A stretch of DNA of 64,000 bases from positions 19,547,318 through 19,611,317 of the forward strand of contig CM074188.1 in NCBI GenBank assembly GCA_037179385.1, in the 5' to 3' direction. Source of the DNA: Holothuria scabra (lineage: Eukaryota; Echinodermata; Holothuroidea; Aspidochirotida; Holothuriidae). The notes under the pieces were generated by a model. The model worked only from the letters and a program-made list of their open reading frames with translations. It did not search any database and was not told the DNA's origin. Position numbers and translations under genes: made by a program. This document shows, piece after piece, positions 45,055 through 57,195 of this stretch (its first letter is position 1; each line of letters begins with the position of its first letter).

Positions 45055-47700
45055 TGCAGTTACTATCGCTATGTCAATTTCTGACTTTTCCGGCACTTTA
45101 TTTCTATCTTCTTCTAGATGCTTTGTGGTATCGAAATACGGTTTAATGCAATTTGTAGGGATGGTACTTCTCTTTCGTGTTTTTAAGTTTTGGTGGAAAT
45201 ATGATTTTCGTAAGAGTGTAAAATTGGGGGTTTTTCACGTAAAATTTGCAAACGTGTTCTATTTTTAGTAACAATGTTGCGGAAAAACCAGGTCCGTGTG
45301 TAGTCTGGGGAATAATGTTGTTTAATTTAACACAGCGCCATCATTTTGGTTGTTTTTTTTTAATCACCGAGGTGTTTAGTGAATTTTGAGTATTTATATG
45401 AGGATTTCTTTGTAGAGATTTATTCTTTTCAAGTGACATGGTCGGGGTTGCTGTGGAGTAAAAAGTTTGATAGTTTAGAGGAGTTTTGTTCACTGTTTTT
45501 TCATAAAGTAAGTTTCTGTTGGAGGGAAACATTGTTATTGGTAGGTAAATATTATTTGTATGAGTTGGCGAGTATTAATATTTGTGTTATATCAAGGTGT
45601 CTGGTTATGGTAAATTTGTTATTTTAAAGTTTAAAATTATGTGGAGAATATAACAATGCCCAAGAAAGGCTGTTCAAAGATTTTTTTGGTAGAAAGGAAA
45701 GGTTGGCAACAAAGAAAAAGAAAGTAGGGGGTGAATTTCAAGATAAAAGTTATGAAGGGGAGAAAAATGATGATGTTAGAGTTGGGATCAAACAAAAAAA
45801 GGCTCTAGTGGATATGAAAAGAGTCAAAGGTGTGATTATGGGGAAAGTAGGGAACATGACGATCGTGATGTATTATTTATACGTTCCGAAAGATCTACAT
45901 GTACATTTTATTTTTTTGTTGTTGTGGGTGGTAATTGTTTTTTTTTTTTTTTCGGTGTTTGGCATTACTGGTTACAGGGAAGATGATCATCTTTATTTAA
46001 GACAAGTCATTGTAAGTTCATTATGTACCCCTCCACATATTTGCACCACGAGTTGCCATTGCTCAGAAGCTCCACTAAAGAAGAAAGCTTAAAAAACCAA
46101 ATTCAGAGGGAATGTTCTTGGGGACGTTTATACATTTTGGGAGAGGAGCACATCATAAGATGAAGAAGTGTTAACATGAACACATAGTTTAATGTAAAGA
46201 GTAGTCACGGTAGGGTTTTAACATGTTCATTCATATCTCGTTTTGTATTTGTATGTGATGAGAGCAACCATTTTTTATTACGCTGGGCGGGGATCTGTTT
46301 GAGATATTGGGAAGAGGTCTGCATGAATGAAGGTTTTGCACAATCATGCAGGGACTGCTTTGCGTCTTCTGTTGGGGGAGAAGCCCTTGAAAACCAACTG
46401 ATTTGGTCTTTTTAAAGGCCATGGATAATTCATCTCTTGTCAAAAATGACGGTGTTGATTTTGAAATGGTTATTTAAAATTTTGAGGGGGCCATATGACA
46501 GTTTGGCTTTCCTTTTTTTAATTGAGGAAGCAAAGACATCCCTTGCCTTCTCCGGGATTTACGTCACTGTAAAACAATTAAAAATGATTGCCTTATCATT
46601 TTTTTATATTTATGTTAAACGAACGTAAACATTAAATTTGGACCGTTTGTAGAGGGTTTAGATTGTTAGTTTACACAACGAAGTTTTGAACAGGTACAAG
46701 AAAATTCGCAATTGTAAATTTTTAGCCAGGTGGTTCATTTCGTAAATGGTAAAGTAGCAAGACACTTATTTATAAGCTAGTTATGCTCTTTTTTGTTATG
46801 TCACTGGCTGTGGTGTTATCAGCGAAACGTTTATTTTTCATGAAGTGCGTTTTTTCTTTGAAAGTGTTTTGTTGAGCTATTGCATATGAGTGGTTGGAAT
46901 GATGAAATTTGTCTTTTACGGAGTTTTTTACTGGACAGTGCAGTCTTATTCATGGACCTGGCTTTCTTATTGCTTTTACATATTTTAGGTCATCGTTTGA
47001 TCAGTTGCGAGTCATGGCCATACATAAACTTGGTATATTATTATTTTTATAAGAAAAAGAAATGCATGGAAATTATTAAAACAATTTTTATATAGTGCAA
47101 TGGCAACAGTTTTGTTCCGTAGTAAGAAGTCACTGCCAGAAAGGCGACAACAAGTTCTTGACATAGAGTGTAGGAAGAAGCGATACTGTTTAATGATGTG
47201 ATGACAGACGAATCGCCGCTAATAGTTATAAACTAGGGACATCCATATTTTTGGTATTCGGGTTTCATGAAGGGACGTATAGATGTTGCAATTTATCTTT
47301 TATGATTTGTAAGTGATTGATTCGGTTCTCTGATTTGTGGAGGTCAACGTCGTTCAAGTGTTTATACATTACTGAACTAAGAAGTTACTGGCGAAGGGTT
47401 AGTAGTGACGTATGTGTGCGGGATTAATATAAATTGGAGAAACAGTGACAATTAATAGTCCTAAGGCTAGAGTGAAATATCATCATATTAACATTTATGT
47501 TGAGAGAATGTAGGTGTAAGTAACGCTGACAAAGGAATTTTTACTTTGCTGTTTTATATTTTTTTAAATTTTATTTCATCATTTGTAAAGATTATGGTAA
47601 ATCTGAGATACAGACACTTCTTTTGATTCTCGTTAACTTGTTATTACATGTTACTTACAACAATTTTTTTATTAGGAAAGCTGAGAGTAAACTTGGTGCG
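45055..47700. other. C-poor strand-asymmetric region, origin unknown
   Basis: The plus strand is very poor in C over about 45370-45950 (for example two C in 45541-45600) and rich in T and G, then A and G. Several frames of 60-130 codons occur, the largest at 45703-46092, whose first 55 codons are Lys-rich followed by a hydrophobic run. I recognise no domain. It may belong with the ATPase-like relic to the left as one decayed large element, or be ordinary asymmetric intronic DNA. Confidence 0.35.
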
Positions 47701-49544
47701 GAGCGTACAGAACTTTTTAAAAACCATTAATCTTTAAAAATTCTTTATGTTCAACATTGGAAATTTTTTCCTTTTGTTCATTAACATAAATCCATCTTCA
47801 ACCAAGTGACTACAACGTTACTGTCATGTATATACAGACTCATTATCGTTTCCAACATTACGTCATAACAGTTTACTCCACCTGTATTCACTAAACAGCT
47901 AAACAAATGGCATGTTTTTCCTTATTAACTGCACTAATTAAAATACAATTTTGACTAACGTCTGTTTGGTTGAATGGTCTGTCTTGAGCCTTTGGCGCTT
48001 TACCATCTTTTATCAGAAACCCTCATGCTGTACAAGGAGTTACTAAGAAGCCGGGACAATAGGGATACCTTATATTGAATGCACGGTAAGCAACAGCTTG
48101 TAAAGGACGTTTGAAATGTTATCTGATGTGACGTTTTAACCTTTCTACAGTTCTAAATCTACTGCTGTATCATCTTTTCCTGATTTACTGTCAACTATGA
48201 GTTCCAAATGAGCAAACCTCATTATACCGGCAATCGAGTATTTCTTTGGTGTGTTACACGTTCCACCTCAACCACATTTCTAAAGTGAATGAACAATGTT
48301 CCTGGATTACAAGTGTGGAACTTAACTCTGCTATTGGGCAAAACACAATACAAGTATTTTGGAATGGTATTTTTGTCCCCCTAAAATATAAAATCACCTT
48401 TAAAGTACAAGACGACTTGGTTTGTCGGCACCGCAACTCGTCTAGACGTTCGTCTTGTTTTAATTGTGTTTAGGCCTATACAGGCTGCTCTCTTGAGGAT
48501 AACAATCGCGAAAATTGCTAGTGAGTCGGTTTGTAAGATGAATAAGTCTCATACAATATCCTACTCGGGTGAGTCTTCCTTGCTCAAGTTGAGGAACAGA
48601 TTTTTTCCGGTTACAGAAGTTGCTCGAAATTTATGTATTCATCATAATCATATGTTTAAAGTCAGAAAAATAGTTTGTAGAGTACGCATACAAGACTGCA
48701 TCCTGGTGATTAGTTTTACCATTTTATGCGATGGAAGCGGTACATCACTTGATCTGTAGTTTTCTGATTGTTTGGCAATCTGTTGAAATACATTTATTTG
48801 AAAACAAACCGATCAAACGAATGGCATCATAGATTCTATTTACGAGCCTGGGAATGGCCTTTCACGTTTGTGTGTGTGTGTGTGTGTGTGTGGGGGGGGG
48901 GGGGGTCACGACCTTTCAAAATTTTATGTGTGCTCCGGCGGGAGCCAACTGATGGTAGAGCTCCGCTTAGACTGCTTTTCGGATAGGATTACGTATCGTT
49001 TCTTACGTTTAGTTAAAGTTTAGCCCCCACTCTCGAAAGGTCTCGATACGCTCGTGACCCTGTTTGAATTCTTGACCATCCGGTGAGAATTTTCACTAGC
49101 TAAGCGGTTTGGGCAAAGTGCTCCAACTGATTCTGGTTTGTATAAACAACTCCCTGGTATAAATAAATGATTTTTATAAAATTTCTGAAAAATTGAGCCT
49201 CCTCTGTCCTAAAAAATCCGTGATCTTCTTCTACCCAGCTTATTTTATTTTATTTCAGAGCAATTGCTACTTTATTCATGTGACAACGAACTACACTTTT
49301 ACACACAAACATTTTTGTTTTATTTGGAATTCCCCCAGTGGTACAAACAATACTGTTAGTGCCCTTTATATTTGACCGTTTATAGGGAGTTAACGTTTCA
49401 TCAACCAAAAATTAAAAAAATACGAACATTTATTTTATAAATGATACAACGCTCTTAAAGAAACTTTCTTGAGTATTTTTGTAGTATTGGTTAAACCTTA
49501 AATACTTTACACTTGACAGCATGGAAACATGAAAAAAGGCAGTG
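47701..49544. other. No gene; GT/G microsatellite
   Basis: Holds a (GT)12-G14 run at 48869-48905 followed by a hAT-like internal piece (GTGCTCCGGCGGGAGCC). The remaining AT-rich sequence has no supported feature. Confidence 0.45.
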
Positions 49545-49608
49545 ACCGGCTCGACTTGAACAAATTGGTTGGAAACTGTGCCGTAAAATTCTATCTAACT
49601 AACTTATC
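49545..49608 (+). mobile_element. SINE tail fragment, plus strand
   Basis: ACCGGCTCGACTTGAACAAA, TTGGTTGGAAACTGTGCCGT and a CTAACTAACTTA tail. Confidence 0.7.
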
Positions 49609-50127
49609 CGTATGGCCTGACGAACTGCAGATGTTACACGAAGTCCTAAGGTAGCATTTACAAGAAGTTCTTCAGAGGCCTCAAATAATTTTATTCCTTT
49701 TGACTACACTTGCAACAAAATAAGCTGTATTTTACTGATTTTTTTCTCCTTTTTATTACGTAAACAATTATCCAATTCATATACAATATTTACCTTAAAC
49801 ACTGTACAATCAATTTTTATTTTATTGAAATTATCAATACATTAAGTGCAATTATTACCAATTAATGTCATTGAGCTTGAAGTACTCTTCTTAGGCTTTA
49901 CCTCATTTCAACTGTTACAGTTTTGTGTTAAGAAAGTTGTCCGAAAAAGTTGGAAGTTATTCAACAGTTTCAAAACTGATATTCCATCATTTCGGTATGA
50001 ATGCATCTAATTTAAAAATCTTGTAATTTCATAGCATTTATGAAATAGAGACATGTTAACTTTGTTCAGAAAAGAAGCACATTGCTGGTAAAATAGATCA
50101 TTTTCCAAATACCAACTGTCAAGTTTG

Positions 50128-50214
50128 TAAGTAAGTTAGAGTTTACGGCCCAGTTTCTAACCTATTGGTTGAAGTCGAGCCGGCCACGACCTTTTTTCCA
50201 GTTGTGGCTCACTG
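50128..50214 (-). mobile_element. SINE fragment, minus strand
   Basis: Tail AAGTAAGTTAG, then GGCCCAGTTTCTAACC, TCGAGCCGGCCACGACC and CAGTTGTGGCTCACTG. It is truncated at 50214 before the head. Confidence 0.7.
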
Positions 50215-50384
50215 TCAAGGATTAAGGGACAGATTTTTGTAAAGCGTCGTTTTTGTCAATGTCATTTTAAGGAAGCCAAAACGACTCGCTCATCAAAACC
50301 GCGTCCCACAATCCATTGCAATTTTTTTTTTTGGGGGGGGGGGGGGGGTGACTGTGAGAAGTGGATCGAGCACTACATCTATAT

Positions 50385-50562
50385 TGACTAGCCAGGTCAT
50401 ACCGAATACTTTAAAATGGAACCTACTGCCGTTATGTTTGGTGTTCAGTCTAAGCCATGGAGTTCGAAAAACAAGCCAGTGAGCCACAACTAGAGAGGGG
50501 GCTTTGTATCAATTTGGTAAGAAAATGAGCTTCAAATCATCAATTAACTAACTATATATCAC
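50385..50562 (+). mobile_element. SINE copy, plus strand, facing the previous one
   Basis: AGCCAGGTCATACCGAATACTTTAAAATGGAACC, CAAGCCAGTGAGCCACAACT and a TTAACTAACTATA tail. The tRNA-like head is mostly lost. A T10-G17 run (50320-50349) lies between it and the opposed fragment. Confidence 0.7.
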
Positions 50563-51999
50563 CATCGCTCTAATAGAAGCGTCCAGAACACGAAACCATG
50601 AAAAGCTTTAAAAACCATTTTAGCTTAAAGAATGTACATCAACAATAGCCTTTCAATACAATAGCTCGCTGCTACAAACAGTATTCATGATATCGTTTCT
50701 TGACCTTCTGAAAGGGCATAAGCTGTTCCCAGACTTATTTTAAAAAAGCAGCTGAACCTAAGAGATTTCTTCTAAATTTCCTTCTAAGGATATATTTAAG
50801 GTTAACCATATTTTTTGTTAATACTAATACAAATTGGGATGAGGGTATTTTCCCTTTAAATGAGAATTATGATCACCTTAAAGAGTGCTTTCCCTTTTTC
50901 TTGATTGTTTCAAACACACGAAATTCTGTTTCTATAAAAAAAATGTATTGTACATTCACCTTTCTAATCCAAATCTAAGTGCTGTGTGGGACAGTAGCGA
51001 AAGAGAGATGGCGCTGTTTCCCAAATTTCAGTTAGGATGTTCATTTGAGGTCTGATTGGTGTGATTTAGTAATACACATAGTAAAACCAGTGAGACGACC
51101 TTTCGGGTAAACTTATCGAGGGACCTCCATCATGATGATCAACTAGGCCTAAGTAGTTGCAGATTTAGCCACAACATTAAAATACTATACTCAGTGTGAA
51201 CGATATTTAGGCAATACCAAGTTGATTAGGACCCTAAGTGGAATATTGTATTACTGACAGAATTTGGCCTGTCTAAACGGACATCTCCTTCATCCTTTCA
51301 GTGAAATCAATTATGGGTAACAGGGCAGGACACAAACATTCTTTGCTCGAACAAAAACTCCGGGCTGATGGGGAGATTGAGGGGCGCAAATTTTAGCCCA
51401 TCTCATAATTAAAACCATTTGGCAAGTACGATATAAGCGAAAAGGTGGCAACTGGACTGCAAACATGTATGGTTCCCCATAAGCTATTGCGCCTCTCCAG
51501 ACTATTGTATTACTACGGACTTGCAAAGCATGGTGTATGTTATCTCTATAAAGAGTGTGCAATACACTTAAAACGAAGTACTTCATAACGTCGCGGTAAA
51601 AAACATGTTGCTAGTTTATTGGGAATGAAAACAAAAAGCTAGCCTGACTTGTAAAGTTTATGTGACCACGAGTTCCATTGAACAAATAAATTGATGCAAT
51701 AAAGACAAGGTGAAAACTACATGTAGAGCAAAGTTCAAATTTAATTGCACTCAGTTTCATTTTCACCTTTTGTGTTGTAAGATCCCTTATCGATTTGACC
51801 ATTCAATATATCCTATGTTATTAATTCATTTATTTTGTGTTTAAAGTTTTTTCTCTGTTGTATATATTTATTTAACTTTGTAACACGAGAAAGGTTAGTA
51901 AGTTCTCCTGTTGAATAAGCTACCCGTAATAAATGTAAAAAATGTAACTAAGTAAGTTCAAGACAATATCAGATGATAAGGTGATACTAGGAGAGGATT
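50563..51999. other. No feature recognised
   Basis: AT-rich; short motif-free frames only. Confidence 0.45.
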
Positions 52000-52153
52000 G
52001 TTTCATTACTGGGAAGGGGACATTTGCACGAACTTTATATGGGGACCCAGCAACTCTGATATGGAGGAATGGCACAGCCCCAACCGGTGAAGGGTTAGGT
52101 TTGTAGTGAATCATGAAAGAACCACTGTTTGCGAGAATGACATGGTATAGCAA
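52000..52153 (-). CDS. Possible exon with a filamin-repeat-like end
   Basis: The minus frame reads GSFMIHYKPNP followed after about 13 residues by AGSPYKVRANV. Filamin-type Ig repeats end with a strand of the type G-S-x-V-x-Y-x-P, then an AG/GxxIPGSPF-x-V strand, so the spacing and words fit the second half of one repeat. A pyrimidine tract and CAG (complement of 52154-52165) could be a 3' splice site. The first half of the repeat is not found upstream in frame. It is at best one orphan exon of a pseudogene or gene. Confidence 0.25.
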
Positions 52154-52169
52154 GACTGCAAGAGATAGC

Positions 52170-53630
<1,461 letters not shown>

Positions 53631-55269
53631 GTAAGTACTGAAATATCCTCATGGTAGCCAAATATGTTACTTATACGAACAGTTTTTATTGCCTCTTTTA
53701 TACGGCCATTGAACTGAAAAATATGTAGGATTAAATAAATGTCACGGAGGACTAAAATCAGGTTTTAAAAGTTCAAGCAGAACAGTCTTCCTCCTGAATC
53801 GGAAGAGTATTGTTGGCCGTTCTGAAACTCAGTTAACATCTGCAGAAGAATTGTAAAGCACAAATGAGACGAAAATACAGGAAATTAAATTTTGTGGTTT
53901 CGACTCGATAGCTTAATCCCATGGAACCAGTGAAAAGGGAAAGATATTCTTTCCTTCCTGAAATGTAGAAGTGAAAATTCTTATAAACTTGTTAGAGCCT
54001 TTGCTCACTACTAAATGAAGGAGACGAGACTTTATGTCAAATATCTGTCATAACCTGCTTCCATCAATTAATTATTACTGTACCTTCATTTGTGAGTCAC
54101 CAAAGTTCATATATCATAGGAAAAGCAAGAACGTAATTAAAACGAATACGAGATTAATTTATAATTACAAAAACGGATGTGGTTTATTACAGTTATCAGA
54201 CTTGCAACTTCTGTTTTAGGATAGTGAACAAAATATTGATGAATCTGAGTCGATGAAAGTTTTGAAAGAGCTGATGAGAGTAAGCCAAAATTCTGACAGA
54301 AATTGGCTAACAGGAAAAGTACTTTAATCAGTAAATCAGGGTTACTGATCATGAATCAGTAACTGTATCGTGTGTTTCGCTGGCCGCACAGAGACAGTGC
54401 ACTTATGTCATAATTTCGACGTCAGAGACATACTGTACTGAGCTATCGCTGTCACTCCACGTTGGACCGCAAACTATTGTAATAGGGGAATGATAAAGCT
54501 TTTGTTTTTAGTTCAAGGTATTCTCAAGTCCTTCATCAATAGACAAACTTCTTTAATAGACAGGTGAATAATAGCATTTAGAGACAGGTGCAATAATAAA
54601 TCTTCTCCCAACATTTACCTAGAGCAAATATTTTTCCAAAGGTGAAGCCCAATTGTAAAAAAAGGTATTTTTTTATGTCTGCCCTAAAATTAGGATATAT
54701 CTACAATGTATGGTTGAAAGAAGAACGGGCAGACCTGGTCATTTTTCGGCCTTGAAATATAGGGTCATATGTCAATCAAAAGGAGAAAATCGAGTAAGTA
54801 GTAAGTTTTGAAACATTTCATATTTGGGTCTTTCAGGCTTAAAGGAAAGTTTAATTCAATGCCCGACGAAAGTCTATGGAAAGGGGTATGAAAATGCCCC
54901 ATGGGATTTCAAAAACGTAAGTACGTCACGTCCTTAGGATGGTGGCTTTTTGCGTAGGCAGTATTTAAACACGGAAGTACTACTTCCGAGATAGTACTTC
55001 TATGACTTAAGTACCTCCTTCCGGGAGTTTTGTCCACGCTTCGGTCTTGGAATAGAGCACACTGCCATATAAAAATGTCAGTAATGTATTATTTCCCTAA
55101 ATCGAGTGATTTTACAAAAGTACAAAAAAATATCAAATAAAATTAATAAACAACCTAGCCTGTGTAAAGATCATGCACGTGATGTCAGTATGTTCTAATA
55201 TTGCGAACTGGACGCCACTGATCATGCACAGTTCTTGTATTACCGACAAGCGCACGCGGCAGCACCTTA
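53631..55269. other. No feature recognised
   Basis: Unique AT-rich DNA. A short inverted word AAGTACTACTTCC..GTACTTC lies near 54975-55005. Confidence 0.45.
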
Positions 55270-56667
55270 CACTGTTAGAAATTTCTCTGTAAAATTTACA
55301 TAATTTTTATGGCAAATTTTTTTCCAACCAAATAATGTCTTTTTTACAGCCAGACTGTAATCATGAAAAAACATTAAGTGTTTGTTTTTTCTTTACAGTT
55401 TTTGCATGTAAATTAGTTTACAAATGTCTACTGTAAAATCGAATTACAGAATTGTTCTGTTTTTTTTTTTTTACCTTAATTTTATGTGAATTTACAGCCT
55501 ACTGTTTTCATTCTCGGCGTTTTAATATTTATTATAATATCGCTTTTTTCCTTTCATATGTTATTACGTAACATACACTTCACCATTACGTAGATCAGGT
55601 ATTTGCTTATCAATGTCGTTAAGCAGTTATTTTCAATCTTTTTTTCTTTTTTCTAAAAGTCGCCACGACTCTCTGGCGAAGAGCCAAGGGGCGAAAACCA
55701 AGTTATTTTCAATCAAGATTTTTTCTAAAAGTCCCCACGACTCTCTGGCGAAGAGCCAAGGGGCGAAAACCAAACGATTACTCCCGGAGGAGTTCTGCTC
55801 CCCTAAGGAGGATACTTTGTTATCAAATTGTTGTCCAGTAGACTGCTATCTCTAGGAACTTTGTAATTGGAAAGTCACATTTTTGGTACAATATAATAAT
55901 TGTTTTTAAAATAAATATGACAAAGAATGCAAATACATTGGTTGCAAACATTTCCAGACAAGGTAAACAATAAGTTTATCACTTCCTGATTAAAAAAAGC
56001 CAAAAAAGATATTATTCAAAGCAACAGCAATCCTTTTGTTAGGAAAATGCCTACAAAATAAGCTCCACCCATTTATGCAAAATGAGATTTACGTCATAAA
56101 GTGGTAAATTTACAGACTCTTTCAAGTAAATTTGTGAAACGTTTTTAATTCGATCAAGTGCATGAGCGCCTGTGGCGATGAGTTGACATCAGTATACCAA
56201 TTGTCAGTATAATAAATGTAAGTTAATTTTCAAATAGGGCCATAAATTTGCCAAAAATGTTTTCTTTTTTAACTGAAACTTCGCAGAACGATGCATGTTA
56301 TATATTGAAAATTTTCTGGTTATTTTTTATTTGTTTGTTTGTTTGGGCTTATTTTTGTTTCTTTTTCAGCGTAAAAACAAAATGAATGTTTGTTAAATGA
56401 CAGTATATTTATGTGAAATCAGAAAAATACAAAATACTGTTAAAATTTCTGTACATTTACAGCAAAAGTTTTACAAAGCAGTAAAATTTGGTTAAAAAAG
56501 CAGACAGAAATGGTTTTTCAAATAAACAGAAAATACATGTTAAACAACCTTTTTTTATTGTAGAAATACAAAGTGTCTGTAAAGATACAGAAAATCTCTA
56601 TTAAAAGTAAAATACAACAAGTTTAAGTTAAAAAAAGTCTGTAAATTTACAGAAATTTTTAACAGTG
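55270..56667. mobile_element. 1.4 kb TIR element with TA target duplication
   Basis: Left end CACTGTTAGAAATTTCT and the complement of the right end CACTGTTAAAAATTTCT match over about 30 bp, continuing CTGTAAA.TTTACA. TA flanks both ends (55268-55269, 56668-56669). TTTACAG and CTGTAAA words repeat many times near both ends. CACTG ends with a TA duplication suggest a CMC (Mirage-like) or another TA-inserting family. No transposase is visible, so it is non-autonomous. Confidence 0.75.
55651..55774 (+). repeat. Two-copy direct duplication inside the TIR element
   Basis: TTCTAAAAGTC(G/C)CCACGACT and the following CTCTGGCGAAGAGCCAAGGG repeat 72 bp apart with one mismatch. The word TTCTAAAAGT is at 55651 and again at 55723. 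The frame across it repeats DSLAKSQGAKTK, which is a consequence of the duplication and not evidence for a gene. Confidence 0.8.
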
Positions 56668-56754
56668 TAGCTATAGACGCCTGGACGCCTAGAGAGACGA
56701 GAAACACAGTGACGTCTTTGTAAGCCGTTTTAAAAATCATCATCTCGCAAGTTT

Positions 56755-57195
56755 ACTCAAGTGAAATGCAATTCCACTCAAGTGACATGCATTTCACTTT
56801 AGTGGAATTCAATTTCACAATTTAATTGAAGTGAAATTATGTTTTCCTCAGGTTTTTTAGCCAAGTTAAATCACTCAGCTACTTCAGTGAAATAGAACTC
56901 AACTTAATCTAAACGCAATTTTGCTTCAACGAAATGCCATTTCACCTGAATAGTGTTCCATTTCACTGAGCGGAAAATAATCCACTTAGGTGGGATGAAA
57001 TTTTACCAAAATAAAATTGAACCCCACTGAAGTGAAACTGAATTTCATTTATGAGGAACACATTCCATTTAAGTGAAATGCGTCTTTACTAATGGAACAC
57101 ATTTTCCTTACGTGAAATTAAATTGCACGAAAGTAAAATGTATCCCATTAAAAAGAATTCACTTTCACACAAGTGAAATGCATCCCACTTAAATA
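56755..57195. repeat. Decayed palindromic satellite
   Basis: About 20 degenerate copies of a palindromic word close to AAGTGAAATGCATTTCACTT, in both orientations. Examples are TCAAGTGAAATGCAATTCC at the start, GACATGCATTTCACTTTAGTG at 56784 and AAGTGAAATGCATCCCACTT at the end. The units have diverged and their spacing varies around 20-30 bp. Confidence 0.7.

Noticed and set aside
45703..46092. Lys-rich then hydrophobic frame as a membrane protein
   Set aside because: The hydrophobic part comes from T-runs (TTTTTTTTTTT near 45940-45951); no supporting context.
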